A stretch of DNA of 64,000 bases. It comes from Papio anubis. Its lineage: Eukaryota > Chordata > Mammalia > Primates > Cercopithecidae. Both the position numbers and the translations under genes were made by a program. Where the stretch lies: positions 8,763,156 through 8,827,155 of the forward strand of contig NC_044990.1 of the NCBI RefSeq assembly GCF_008728515.1. The letters are read 5' to 3'. The first letter of the stretch is position 1. Each line of letters starts with the position of its first letter. Shown here piece by piece: positions 47,591 to 59,190 of the stretch. The notes under the pieces are model-generated. The model saw only the letters and a list, made by a program, of their open reading frames with translations. It ran no database searches and was not told the DNA's origin.

Positions 47591-48224
47591 TTGTCCATGC
47601 AAAATGTATTTATCAGGCACTTATCATATCAATGCTTAAATATTCAAGACCTGCAAAAGCAACAGAAATTAGCAGGTACACTTCAATATGTGCTTCTGAG
47701 ATCATGAAATCGGCTATGCATTTGACTACATTTTTCTTGCAGCAGGTACAGGGAAGAATTAAATGCATGCATCAAGACTACAAAATAACAAAGGCAGAAT
47801 TCTACTCAAAGAGACAATTATTACGAATTGTAGCCAAAACATTCTTATCTTGACACTCTCAAATAAGACAGCAAACATTCATTTCAAATTCAAGTACTCA
47901 GGCTATTCACTCATGAACAGAGTTAGTGATTTTGATCATATATGTTCATACATAAACTTGTATGTGCATAAGACCTAATGCCTTCAAGGAATAACTCTAC
48001 TACCAGTGGCTTTAATCTAGCAAATACTAAATAATCTGGAGCCTGACCAATGCTGATTTATAAACTTTTATGTCCTAAGGGCTTAACTTGTAACTCCATT
48101 GTTTGTAACCTGGATTACATTTTCCAAAGGGGAAAAAATGAGCTATATATGGCAGCAAGTATCCTAGCGAACTCCTAAGAATATAATCTAATAATATAAA
48201 AAATATATACTTAATATGCGGTAT

Positions 48225-48500
48225 GTAGTAGTAACATTAATAACTACTAATACATATAACTCTTACTAGATCCTCTAGTCAGGATCTAGTAACATTATTA
48301 ATAATATTAGTAACAGTTACTAACATTAGTTATATTATTAATTAGTAACAATTAGTAACATTGTGTTAGTATTAATAATGTAAGTAACATTATTAATCAG
48401 TAATAACACTATTAGTAATTGCTAATCCATATACCTCTTGCCAGATCCTCTTTTAGGTGTTTATAAATTGACTTATTTAATTCTCACTGCAACCCTAAGG
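48225..48500. repeat. AT-rich TAA/ATT-type repeat with duplicated MIR-like piece
   Basis: Dense in 'taacattattaataat' and 'attagtaac' motifs. 'ctaatacatataactcttac' (48246) and 'ctaatccatatacctcttgc' (48422), each followed by 'agatcctct', appear to be two copies about 176 bp apart. The second continues into a reverse-MIR-like end. Confidence 0.65.
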
Positions 48501-48511
48501 AGACACGCAGC

Positions 48512-48790
48512 TTGTGCCTGTAATCCCAGCTACTAGGGAGGCTGAGGCAGGAGGATCACTTGAGGCCAGGAGTTCAAGACCAGCCTGGGCAACATAGCAA
48601 GGCCCCATCTCAAAAAAAAAAAAAAGAGAGAGAGAGCCATGTGTAGTGGCATGCACCTGCAGCCCCAATTACTTGGAAGGCTGAGGAAAGAGGATCACTG
48701 CAGCCCAGAAGTTTGAGGCTACAATGAGCTGTGACTGTGTCACTGCACTACAGCCTGGGTGGCAGAGGAAAACTTGGCTCTCCCTTTTTT
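48512..48790 (+). repeat. Alu (AluJo-like), lacking its head
   Basis: 'cttgtgcctgtaatcccagc' onwards, with A-rich linker and (GA)n, a diverged right arm, and an end near 'gcagaggaaaacttggctct'. The usual start is missing. Confidence 0.9.
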
Positions 48791-48834
48791 TTTTTTTTAA
48801 ATAAGGAGAAGAATTTTAAGTTTTTCTTTTTAAC

Positions 48835-49470
48835 GATATTTTTAAATACTTAGTTCTATTGTTCGGTTCTTATAATTAGAAAGCCTGAAAAGAGAACAGA
48901 AGATAAAACTTGAAAGATCTACTGCAAAGGAAGAAGCATGTTAGAGCTGGCCTAATATAAATAATTAGATGATTAAAATTAAGCCATTTGCTCAAAGGCT
49001 GAAGATGTGAGCTGCTTTTGGAGCCCTTGGAAGTGGTTTTTGTGCCAAGAGTAGTTTTTGTGCAAAGAAAATAAAATCTAGAAGTTTAATTTTATTTTTT
49101 AATTAATATTTGATGTATGAAAATTACAAAAAAAAATCAAAAAATTAGTCCCAGCTTTTAAAGTTAGCTTTAAGTTTTTACTTAACTTACAAATCTGTCA
49201 AAATGTATCACTTACCACTGGCTTTCAATTATTTAGATTTTAAACTGCAATTATTAATTGAACAGACTCAATTTCTTCTTTAGATATTTCCACTAACCGC
49301 TGGTGAATCTTCCCAATTACCTATACTTCTTATAAGTCTAATAAACTAAACTTATAAACATGGTCAACCTGAAATTCTCATAAATGTTACGGTCCTATAA
49401 ATAAACTTCTAAGCCTTTCTCCTAAAAATCACAAGCAAAATCACTACTCAAGTACATGTTTTAAATTGGA
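48835..49470. other. Intron 1, unassigned
   Basis: AT-rich with no recognised repeat or gene. Confidence 0.35.
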
Positions 49471-49474
49471 AGTG

Positions 49475-49610
49475 ACACTGCCCAGTAAGCACCTGAAAAG
49501 ATGCTCAGCATCATTTAGTCATCAGGAAAATCAAAATCAAAACCACAGTGAAATGCCATCTCCAACCCACTAAGATGGCTGTAATCAAAAACGCTGACAA
49601 TCTTTTAGGT
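49475..49610 (+). repeat. LINE-1 ORF2 fragment
   Basis: 'gatgctcagcatcatttagt', 'aatcaaaaccacagtgaaat' and 'cactaagatggctgtaatca' are from the late ORF2 region of an old L1. Confidence 0.75.
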
Positions 49611-50545
49611 GATAAAATGATTTCATCTTGGATCTCTCCCATGACTTGGTCTGAATTCTGATCACAACAGTTAAGGTCATTCTTCTAAAAGGTTTGAGGA
49701 TTCTTTCAGCCTTTCACTAGATACTGTTTAAACTCAGCTGCTATTTCTCAAGGGCTTTGTATTCTAGATTCAGAAAAGTAACAGGAAGATTTTAGGAAAA
49801 AATTTAAGGGCAGGAAGCATGGGTCATATAAAGAGAACATAGTCTAAATGTCTCTTTAACCACTGACATTGCAATTATACTGCCATGGAATAAGTAGTTA
49901 ACGTACTTAGAAATTAATTATTTACAAATTAATTAGTAGAAATTATTTATTGAAAACATTATCAAACAGGCTCTAAAGAAAAAAATTCTTAATGTATTTT
50001 TCTTATTCTTCATATTTTAGTATCAGTTTTCTGTTGGCTGGTTGGTCTTTGTCTCCCCATCGAAACTGTACATTTCTTCAGGTCAGAAAAGGAAAAAGAG
50101 AAAGAAAATTACATGCTAGGTACTTTGCTTCCCTGTGAAACAGATATGATGTTCATGGTCAAAGAAGCAGACTTAGTTAGTGAGTAAAATGTGAGTTGAA
50201 GGGTACAGACAGAATCTTAGAATTACAGGAATTTAATGTCTCTATAGAATATTTTCACCAAGATGTGGTTCTCTGGTGAATCCCCCTAATCCTCTTTAAG
50301 GTCTTGAAATACATTTATTTACACTGGCCAAGATAGTGTTGGAGAAAGAACCCTTCAAATTCTACACTGACATTCCCCATTACATGTTTTTTACCATTAC
50401 ATTTTTACCAATACATCTTCAAATCTATAATCTGACATTACCTACATTACCTACATGCATTTGGGAGGCACATTACATAACTGTTCATGCACCTTTTATG
50501 ACTACTGCAAAGATCAAATAAAATAAATATGATCAATGTAGTTTT
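49611..50545. other. Intron 1, unassigned
   Basis: No confident feature. A T-run lies at 50551-50566 just past it. Confidence 0.35.
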
Positions 50546-50584
50546 GTGAGTTTTTTTTTTTTTTTTGATGGCATCATTAAACAC

Positions 50585-50890
50585 TTTTTTTTTTTTTTTT
50601 TTTTTGAGACTGAGTCTCGCTCTGTTGCGCCCAGGCTGCAGTGCAGTGACACGATCTTGGCTTGCTACAACCTCTGCCTCCTGAGTTCAAGCAATTCTCC
50701 TGCCTCAGCCTCCACAGTAGCTGGGATTACAGGCACCCATCACCGCGCTCAGCTAATTTTTCGTATTTTCAGTAGAGACGGGGTTTCACCATGTTGATCA
50801 GGCTGGTCTCAAACTCCTGACCTCAGGTGATCCGACCACCTCGGCCTCCCAAAGTGTTGGGATTATAGGCGTGAGCCACCGCGCCTGACC
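50585..50890 (-). repeat. Alu (AluS-like)
   Basis: A T-run, then 'gagactgagtctcgctctgt' through 'gtgagccaccgcgcctgacc'. 'taaacac' and 'taaacat' flank it. Confidence 0.95.
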
Positions 50891-50899
50891 CTAAACATC

Positions 50900-51430
50900 T
50901 TTAAAGAAGGCATGGTACAAATACTAAATCAGCTGATCGTCCTCCCTAAAGTACATCAATAAAATCATCAGGGGGCCATTAGAAAGAAAGAGAAAAATAC
51001 CATAATTACCATGATTACAGACAAGATGTCTAATAAGCCACAGCTACTACTGTAGATGTAGCCCTAAAAAAGAAGAGGCCCCAGTCCATAAACTTACTAA
51101 CAGTCCTTATTCTAAAGACTCAGAGTCCACTAAATATGTGCAATCATTCTTCTACAAATTTTTCACAGCATTTAAGCATTATTTTGATAATACAAGTATG
51201 AATAGAGTAGTCTGAATCAAGTGTAATTACAAAACACATGGAAAACAAAAACTTCTAAGTAGTCATACTTGCAACAGCACAGCTATTTCACAAAGGATAT
51301 GTGAATTCTTCTTAAATGAGCAAAATTAACAGAGAAACCCAAAAACTATAGATGCATTTAAGTACTCATCAAACTTTATAGTTTTAGTAATTTTTGACAT
51401 GCTTGATATTATTGGTGGTGACAACAATGA
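50900..51430. other. Intron 1, unassigned
   Basis: No recognised repeat or gene. Confidence 0.35.
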
Positions 51431-51434
51431 GAAC

Positions 51435-51560
51435 AGTATGTGTTGCCTGCTTACCACGGTCTTGGAGATTGTGCTAACTATAATTATAGAAGATAAATAT
51501 TATTCTCTTTATTTTCCAGATAAGGGAACTGAGGCGTGAATGAGGTTAAACATCTTGCCA
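51435..51560 (-). repeat. MIR SINE, split by the young AluY
   Basis: Reverse MIR: 'ttattttccagataagggaa', 'ctgaggcgtgaatgaggtta', 'catcttgccaaagg'. The AluY target site is at its end. Confidence 0.65.
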
Positions 51561-51885
51561 AAGGTAAGTGGGGGCCGGGCGCGGTGGCTCAAGCCTGTAA
51601 TCCCAGCACTTTGGGAGGCCGAGACGGGCGGATCACGAGGTCAGGAGATCGAGACCATCCTGGCTAACACGGTGAAACCCCGTCTCTACTAAAAAATACA
51701 AAAAAAAAAACTAGCCGGGCGAGGTGGCGGGCGCCTGTAGTCCCAGCTACTCGGGAGGCTGAGGCAGGAGAATGGCGTGAACCCGGGAGGCGGAGCTTGC
51801 AGTGAGCTGAGATCCGGCCACTGCACTCCAGCCTGGGCGACAGAGCGAGACTCCGTCTCAAAAAAAAAAAAAAAAGGTAAGTGGG
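51560..51885 (+). mobile_element. Young Old-World-monkey-type AluY with intact target duplication
   Basis: The Alu occupies 51573-51873 and looks essentially consensus: 'ggccgggcgcggtggctcaa' head, 'ggatcacgaggtcaggagat', 'gagatccggccactgcactc', and a clean A-tail of about 15. The 13-bp duplication AAAGGTAAGTGGG lies at 51560-51572 and 51873-51885. The 'gatccggcc' variant is what I know from cercopithecid AluY lineages, not human AluY. Confidence 0.96.
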
Positions 51886-51928
51886 AAACTGAATACAGCT
51901 CTGTTTCTGAACAGATCTTAGGCTAAGA

Positions 51929-52180
51929 TAGGGTTTCTCAACCTCAGCACAACTGATATTATAGACCAGATAATTCTTCATTTGGGTGGTGGGGGCGGGG
52001 GTTTGTGCATTGTAGGAGGTATAATATCATCCCTTGCTTCTATCCACTAGATATCAGTGGCATTCCATCCTTGCTGCCCCCCTTTCCCCCGGCCCCCGGC
52101 AAAGTTGTGGCAATAAAAAAATGTATGCAGACATTGTCAAATGTCTCCTAGGGGGCAAAATTGCCTCGGTTGAGAATCAT
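51929..52180. mobile_element. Non-autonomous hAT-like DNA transposon
   Basis: Terminal inverted repeats 'gtttctcaacc' and 'ggttgagaatc' enclose about 250 bp containing 'gtgcattgtaggaggtataa', 'ctatccactagatatcagtg' and 'cattgtcaaatgtctcctag'. The flanks ggctaaga and tgctaagt could be an eroded 8-bp target duplication. The family is one I recognise by sequence but do not name. Confidence 0.7.
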
Positions 52181-52189
52181 TGCTAAGTA

Positions 52190-53265
52190 AAGTATTACTT
52201 AATTCATACCTTTACCACGATGAACCCTCAAGAGCACATTCTTGGAGGAATCTAGAGCAATACAATAACTTCACACATTTTAAACTACTCAGCAAATAGG
52301 ATATTTAAAATCATTTGAAAATAAGACTAACTGAAGATGTTATATGGTTAAGCAAAAATGTCTAAAAGGTACCTAAATGCAATAAATTACATGATCACAT
52401 ATTATTTTCTTTGTTCCCATACACTAAGACTATAAAATTAAGAATCTGTAACAAAAATAGAACTTTTTCTATGCATATGAGTGGTTCTTCAAAGCGGTCC
52501 CTCTGGACAGGATGTGCACAATTGCTGCCACTGAAGGGAAAACAAGAGTCAAATCCTGTATTTTGGAAGTATTTTGAAACCTAGTTCAGGAATATGTCTC
52601 TCTGTTGTTCTCCATCACCTCACTTCTACATGGCATTGATTTATAAACCTTGCCTTAGTATTTTACAAATCACATTTGGCTTTTTCTTTTAAGCCAGGAT
52701 AATATTATGCAGTTTATCACCATTTTATTTTAGACTTTATTTTGAATTATTATTGCTATTTTCAAAATGAGTCCAAATATCAAAGGACAAAATTTGTCAC
52801 ATTGTGGGTACTGAAAAAAAAAAAAAAACCCAAAAAAGTCAAAGTATTTTATGAAATGGCAGAACCAATGGACTGAGAATAAAATTTCCTAGGATGACTA
52901 GGGCAGGGAGTAGGGGAATGACTATACTAACATCCAAAGGTTTCAAACGTTTATTTTAAAATCCAGTTGCTGAACAGTAATTCCTTTTCAAGCTTATATT
53001 CGTGATTATTTAAGTCTTACTTCCAAAACACCCTGCAGTCAATTCAAATCAATAAATCACTGAATTTCACGTTTAATTTTTAAAATATCTTTTGAAATGC
53101 TAGTGTTGACACTTGCTCTGCTGAAAATATGACAAGAGACACCAACAAAGTAACAAGACTGATGGATTTAAATTTCAGCCTCTTATTTCTCCTCCTAACC
53201 CCTGACTGAATGAGTTAATAAGTTCTGACGGCCAGTGAGTAGGCAGATTTGAGGACACAGAAGAG
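52190..53265. other. Intron 1, unassigned
   Basis: No confident repeat or exon. Contains a short A-run near 52814. Confidence 0.35.
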
Positions 53266-53269
53266 CACT

Positions 53270-53575
53270 TGAACAGTGTAAGCCTGTTTGAAAAGTCATT
53301 TGGCAATTAATATCAAAAGCTGTAAAAAATATTCCCTCTTTTTAACTGAGATTCGATTCCTAGAAATTGATTCAATGTAAATAATTCAAAAAAGGCAGAA
53401 GAAAAAAAGCTATGACATACAAAAACGTCTTCTAAAATCCTAACAACGATAAAGTGTGAATGTTTTAATACAACTAAAAAACCAGAAGATAAAAGAAAAA
53501 ATAGGGCAGACTAACTTGAAAGAATGTTATGCAGCCGTAAAAATTTATAAAATATGGATAGAATAAGTCAAGCCA
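53270..53575 (+). repeat. L1M-type ORF2 3' fragment
   Basis: 'gtcatttggcaattaatatc', 'gattcctagaaattgattca', 'caacgataaagtgtgaatg' and 'atgttatgcagccgtaaaaa' follow the end of old L1 ORF2. Confidence 0.65.
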
Positions 53576-53579
53576 ACCT

Positions 53580-56500
53580 TTTGACATGATAGTTACCTGC
53601 CAGTCTGTTAAATCGTTGGAGCAACATTGCCCTAAGGAACAGACACTCAGGCTGGTAGCAGCTCTGCACCTCCCTGGGATGGATCTCCCAGAGGGAGCAG
53701 ACAGGCCGCCATTTTTGCTGCTCACCAGATCTCTTTTCTGTTGCCTTGAGGCTTAGAAGGCAGCTTAGTGGCTGGGGACTGACAGGGACCCCGGCACAGT
53801 GCAGCAGCCTTATGGAAAAAGGGCCAGATGGGTTTTCACCTCCAGGTAGGGGCAGGGTGCCTCTCAACCTGGACCCCCAGCACATCTGCCCTGCCCCTAC
53901 CCAAACACTTCAGTGGGTGGCAGCTCTGCATTTCTCTAAGGAGAAAATCCCAGAGACAACCCACAGCCCCTCTACCACTGCAGATGCAGTGGTACCGCCC
54001 TTGCTACCCTCAAGCTGAGAAAGGAACAGAGGGCCTGATGGCAACTCTGGCATACCACAGCCACGCTATGGAGAGAAGCCCAGTCTCTTTTCTCCGTGAG
54101 ACCCCACTCCCCACTCTTCACCAGGTACACCTGCTCTCGGAACCACTGAATAGCCATCCTACCCCAAGCTGAGCATTCCCACTGCTAGTGACTCTGTGTT
54201 TCCCTGGGGAGGGGCTCCCAAAGGCAACCAACAGCAGCGGTTCTGCACCAGCTGCTCTAGGACTGGAGAAGAAACAGAGAGCCTGAGAGCTTTATTCACA
54301 CTTAAAGCACAGCAGTCATTGTACAGAGGAGCTCAGCTTCTTCTCACTATGAGCCCTCAACCCCCGCATTTTTCAGCAAGCAGAGCCCCAAGCTTGGGCC
54401 AGCAGTGCAGCCTTCCCAATCCTTGGCTGAACAGTAGCAATGGCTCTGCATTTCTCTGATTTCGCTCCCGGAGACAACTGAAAGCCCCTCTGCCACTTCA
54501 GTTGTACTGCCCTTATTGCCCTCGGACTGGGGAAGGAGCAAAGACCCTGAGTGCTTTAACTATACCTTTAGCAAGCCAGAGCCGCCCTAAGGAGAACAGG
54601 CCAGACTGTCTCCCCTCAAAGTCCTCTTTCCCCATTGCTCCTCACCAGGCAGGGTTCCCTGGCTTGAGCTCACTATGCAGCCACCCCACCCCAGGCCAAT
54701 CACACTGATTGGTAGAGGGTCTGCATTTCTCTGGGGTAGAGCCCCAAGAGGCAAGTGAAAGGCCCTCTGCCACAGCTACTGCCAAGGTCCCTTCCCCTGC
54801 TGCCTCCAAGCTGGGAAGGGAACATGAAGCCTGAGCTCATCCAAGGGCAGCAGTGTGCAGCCTTGGAGTATGAAGGCCAGATCTGCAGCCAGCACTTAAG
54901 TGGGAGAGGAGCCCACACTTTCAGAGCACGGAGAGGAAGCACAGCTGCAATGGTGACGAAATACAGAGGGGCCACGTGGTGGAGCAAGAGCCTACCTACT
55001 AGCCATTACGCTTAGCACCATCTACTGGATCACAGCTTAAACTTCAACACCAAAAATACTTTGCTAACACACCCTGCTGTGAAACCCAGGACAGGAACTC
55101 AGTGACAAATAAAGACTCTGCACAAATAAAAGGCCAAGACACAAAGCCTTGGCCTTCTGAAAACATCCAGAAAAGAAGTTAACTGACTGTACTCGAATTA
55201 TACCACAGTTAAAGAACATCAGCCCACATAGATAAGAAAGAACCAGTGCACGAACTCTGGCAACCCAAAATGCCAGCTGACCAACTGACCATGCTAGTTC
55301 CTAGCAAAGGTCCTCCAACCAGGCTGAAATTTAATCCCAATTAAAAGGCATAGAGTGGCAGCTGGATAAAGAAGCAAGACCCACTGGTACGCTGTCTTTA
55401 AGAGACCCATCTCACATGCAATGACACCCAGAGGCTCAAAGTAAGGCATGGAGAAAAATCTACCAAGCAAATGAAGGGAGAAGGGGTTTCAATCCTAATT
55501 TCAGACAAACCAGACTGTAAAACCACAAAGATCAAAAAAGACAAAGATGGACATTACATAACAGTAAAGGGATCAATTCAACAAGATCTAACTATCCTAA
55601 ACACATATGCACCCAACACAGGAGCACTCAGACTGATAAAACAAGTTCTTAAAGACCTATAAAGAGACTTAGATTGCCACACAATAATAGTGTGAGGCTT
55701 CAACATCCCATTGACAATATTAGGCAGAAAATTAGCAGAAATCAAGGCAGAAAATCAAGGCAGAAAATTAGCAAAGATTTTCAAGACCTGAACTTGATAT
55801 TTGACCAAAAAGACCTAACAGACATCTACAGAACTCTCCACTAAAAAAACAACAGAATATACATTCTTCTCATCTGCACATGGCACATACTTTAAAATAG
55901 AATACACAATCGGCCATAAAACAATCCTCAACTAAATCAAAAAACCTGAAATTATGCTGCCATACTCTTGGATCACAGCTCAATAAAAATAGAACTCAAT
56001 ACTAAGAAAATCACTCAACACCATACAATTACTGGTAAATTGAACAACCTACTCCTGAATGACCTTTGGGTAAACAATAAAATTAAGGCAGACATCAATA
56101 AATGCTTTGAAACTAGTGAGAACAAAGATACAATATACCAAAATCTCTGGGACACAGCTAAAGACAGAAGTTTATAAAGTGGGAAGTTTGTACCACTGAA
56201 TAACCATATCAAAAAGTCTGAAAGATCTCAAATTAACAACCTAACATTACACCTAGAAGAATTAGAGAAATAAGAGGAAATTAACCCCAAAGCTAGCAGA
56301 AGACAAGAAATAACCAAAATTAGAGCTGAACTGAAGGAAACTGGGATGTGAAAAACCATACAAAAGATCAACAAATCCAGGATTTGGTTATTTGAAGATT
56401 AAATAAGATAGACCACTAGCTAGAAAAACGGGAGAAGATCCAAATAAACACAATGAGAAATGACAAAGGGAGCATCACCACTGACCCCACAGTAATACAA

Positions 56501-56630
56501 AAAACCCTGGGAGACTACTATGAATACTTCCATACACACAGTCTAAAAAAACCTAGAAGAAATGGATAAACTCCTGCAAACAGCACCTCCAAAGATTGAA
56601 CCAGGAAGAAACTGAATAATGCAACAGATG
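53580..56630 (+). mobile_element. LINE-1 (L1PB/L1MA age) with repeated 5' region, deleted ORF1 and truncated ORF2
   Basis: Order in sense direction: a G/C-rich L1 5' region with about five ~265-bp units (53600-54990); an ORF1 leader ('acaggaactcagtgacaaat', 'aaacatccagaaaag'); then at about 55340 an abrupt jump into ORF2 endonuclease-domain sequence ('tttaagagacccatctcaca'; peptide pieces DGHYITVKGSIQQ and ILNTYAPNTG). It continues with 'taattactggtaaattgaac'-type and 'gaagatccaaataaacacaa' ORF2 sequence and stops near 'aaactgaataatgcaac'. There is no 3'UTR and no tail. Multiple stops and frameshifts are present, so it encodes nothing functional. Confidence 0.85.
53600..54990 (+). repeat. Tandem ~265-bp units in the L1 5' region
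   Basis: An anchor motif 'ctctgcatttctct' or a variant recurs at about 53661, 53924, 54192, 54444 and 54718. Each is followed by 'cc(c/a)(a)gag.caa', 'cctctgccac', a 'ctggg(a)aaggaacag' block and a 'caccagg' block. Spacings are 263, 268, 252 and 274 bp; units are diverged from each other. Confidence 0.8.
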
Positions 56631-56639
56631 TTATTTCTG

Positions 56640-56725
56640 GCGGACAGCATAATGAGTTCAGATTTCTACTTTATCCTTTTCACATTTTTCCAAATTTCCA
56701 CAATGAACATGATTTATAGCTATAA
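56640..56725 (+). repeat. Possible L1M 3'UTR end
   Basis: 'ttttccaaatttccacaatg' plus 'aacatgatttatagct' resembles the tail of an old L1M element. If it belongs with 53270-53575, the younger L1 landed inside it. Confidence 0.35.
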
Positions 56726-57234
56726 ACAACAGAGATTACAGAAACAGCTTATAATGCATTCGATCATTCCTACCTTCCAATGATCTGAACACACACAACA
56801 CACGTGCATGTGGCCTGAAATACACATGCACATATATATACAACTTGGTTATGTATAATTCTGTATTTCAGGTAACAGTACTAACTTGAAAGAGCCAGGA
56901 TTATTAAATGTCAAAATAGCCATCTGATTCAGAAATACGGGACCATTTAATTAAGCTAAGCCAATGATTTAAATAAAAAACAACTCTCTAAAGAGACTAC
57001 TCAATAATTAAAAGGTATTTAAAATATCAGAAATACTAAGATTTATGTAAAACACATAGTACACCTATACCAAACTAAGAATGTCTGCCATTTTATCACA
57101 ATGGATGATGGATTAAATGGTCGATAGCAGCTTTCCACAGTAATTCTCTCTTGGGAATTCTGTCTGGAAAACAAACCCAATTTTAGAATCTAAATTCTTA
57201 AAGTCCCCAGATTTCAGCAGTCCTTGAGGGCAAG

Positions 57235-57402
57235 GTAGATTCAAAATCATCTAGGGAGTTTTTTCAAATTATATTTCCTGGCCTGGGCCCCCCCTTCCAA
57301 GAGTCTGATATGTCTGCCCTCTGGGATGAAAGCATGGGCATCTACACTTAGAAAACGGCTCTTACATCCCCAGTACTGCCTTCTCTTTGAGAAACATGAC
57401 TG
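57235..57402. repeat. MER5A-like hAT-Charlie element
   Basis: 'aaaatcatctagggagtttt', 'ttcctggcctgggccccccc' and 'gcatgggcatctacacttag ... tctttgagaaacatgac' fit MER5A-type organisation, diverged. Confidence 0.5.
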
Positions 57403-57755
57403 TATATGCTATATATCTTTTTAATAAAAAATAGTCTCCTCTAACTTGGGGGGGTGGGAATCACTCCCTAGTACAACTGGTTTGGCTTAATTATAACCTA
57501 CCCTCCCATATTTTTTTATTGAATGAATGGTTGAAACATCACAACATTCAAGAAGTTGATAGAACATGATTTCACATATTCATTATATACAATTTCCATG
57601 CAATTATCTAACATTAAATTATATACAGGATAGATTTAAAAATAAATTCTTAACAATTCTACCATTTTCTAAAACTACTAAGGATTTCCAGAAAACTATG
57701 GCATTACAAATGCCATTTTAGAATAAAGTGGTATGCATCCAAACTTGTACCTTGT

Positions 57756-58045
57756 TGCTGGACATGGTGGCGCATGCCTGTAATCCCAGCACTTTGGAGG
57801 CCAAGGCAGGCAGATCACCTAAAGTCAGGAGTTTGAGACCAGCCTCACCAACACAGTAAAATTCTGTCTCTAATAAAAATATAAAAAATTAGCTGGGCAT
57901 GGTGGTGTGTGCCTGTAGTCCCAGCTACTTGGGAGGCTGAGGCAGGAGAATAGCTTGAGCTCAGGAGGCGGAGGTTGCAGTGAGCCGATATTGTGCCACT
58001 GCACTCCAGCCAGGGCGACAGACCAAGACGCTGTCTCAAAACCAA
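57756..58045 (+). repeat. Alu (AluS-like)
   Basis: 'gctggacatggtggcgcatg' to 'gacgctgtctcaaaaccaaa', with an A/C-rich tail. Confidence 0.95.
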
Positions 58046-58069
58046 AAAATCAAAACCAAAAAACCCCAC

Positions 58070-59080
58070 AAAGTCGTATCTTGTATTTCTATGTTAGTAA
58101 AATTACATACTAGCATCCAATTAGATAAAACTGTGCTATAGAGAAAAAACCTTTATTACTCAGCAAGTGAGTAGTTAGCTCTTCTTCTATGGTTACTGAT
58201 TGATTTACTAACTTTTACATTAGTCTACTTTAGCAAGAAAAATATCCAGAAAATATCTAATGCCGGCCTGGAAAACAAAGTTTATCACTCTTGCCAATTA
58301 TTAATTTAGAGGAGCTGCTGAAAATACGTTCCATTAAGAAGGATCTTAAACCATCTCTAGGGTCAGTGGAAAATGAGTTGCTATTAATCATCCACGTCTG
58401 TCGTAAGTAAAGGGTAGCGCTGAGGGGCAGGGAGTATGGTGGATGCAGTGCTGAGGTGCAAGGGTGCCATATATTTACTGACCCCAGTCTAACACCTTCT
58501 TAAATTGGACCCAGATCTTTGCTTCATTATAAATACTGAGGCATTCTTTGGCTTAACTTCAGAAATATTAAAAAGCATTTTTCTCATTCCAAAACTGGCT
58601 TCACATGTGTTCACTGCCTGAAGGGGTATATTGGCCATGGCTCTGCCATCTCTTCTGACCCAGTGATACACATGCAAACTCATAATTCACTTTATTGCCT
58701 TTTGTGATCTGTAATGCTTTCTTCAACAGCTTTTGTGTCTATGGTGCAATTTTTAAGTTTTATAATAATATCCTCTATCTTGTTCTTTCCCACTGTGAGA
58801 CTGTATTTCCAAACTAATATTTAATATATACCATATTTGATACCAAAAAGGAATTGGTCAGAATATGAATTTGGGCATTTGAATCTGAAGGTTTACCATA
58901 TTTTCTTTCCTCTTCCACAGAGACCCAGCTATTGTTAAAGAGAACCTAGGTGCCACAAACTTCATATAAAGTTAATATTTGTAGAATTCATTTTCTATAA
59001 CGTCAAGCCCAGTTCTTGCTACTTCTTGTATGGGAAACAAAGGTTAAACTGTAAGTCAGGAACCCTGGACTCTCCTAGTC
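58070..59080. other. Intron 1, unassigned, repeat-poor
   Basis: About 1 kb with no recognised repeat. Could hold conserved non-coding sequence but nothing visible identifies it. Confidence 0.35.
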
Positions 59081-59084
59081 CTGG

Positions 59085-59190
59085 TTTTTACACTAGCTGA
59101 CTATATAATCTTGGGTAAGTCACTTCACTGCTGAAGGCTCAATTCCCTAGTCCGTAAACTGGGCAGCTGCCTAAGAATCTAGCCTGCCAG
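59085..59190 (+). repeat. MIR SINE fragment
   Basis: 'tttacactagctgactatat ... aatcttgggtaagtcacttc ... ctagtccgtaaactgggcag' matches the MIR core. Confidence 0.7.

Noticed and set aside
53474..55015. Cluster of overlapping 60-114 codon frames on both strands
   Set aside because: This is the G/C-rich L1 5' region, where low stop density gives chance frames. Peptides match no family and the strands contradict each other.
55471..56177. Open frames with clear L1 ORF2 endonuclease similarity
   Set aside because: They are short, separated by stops and frameshifts, and belong to an L1 without ORF1 or a 3' end. Annotated as part of a dead element, not as genes.
58070..59080. Possible UBL3 exon 1 or alternative first exon
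   Set aside because: No CpG-rich promoter, and no sequence encoding the expected nine N-terminal residues before a GT donor.
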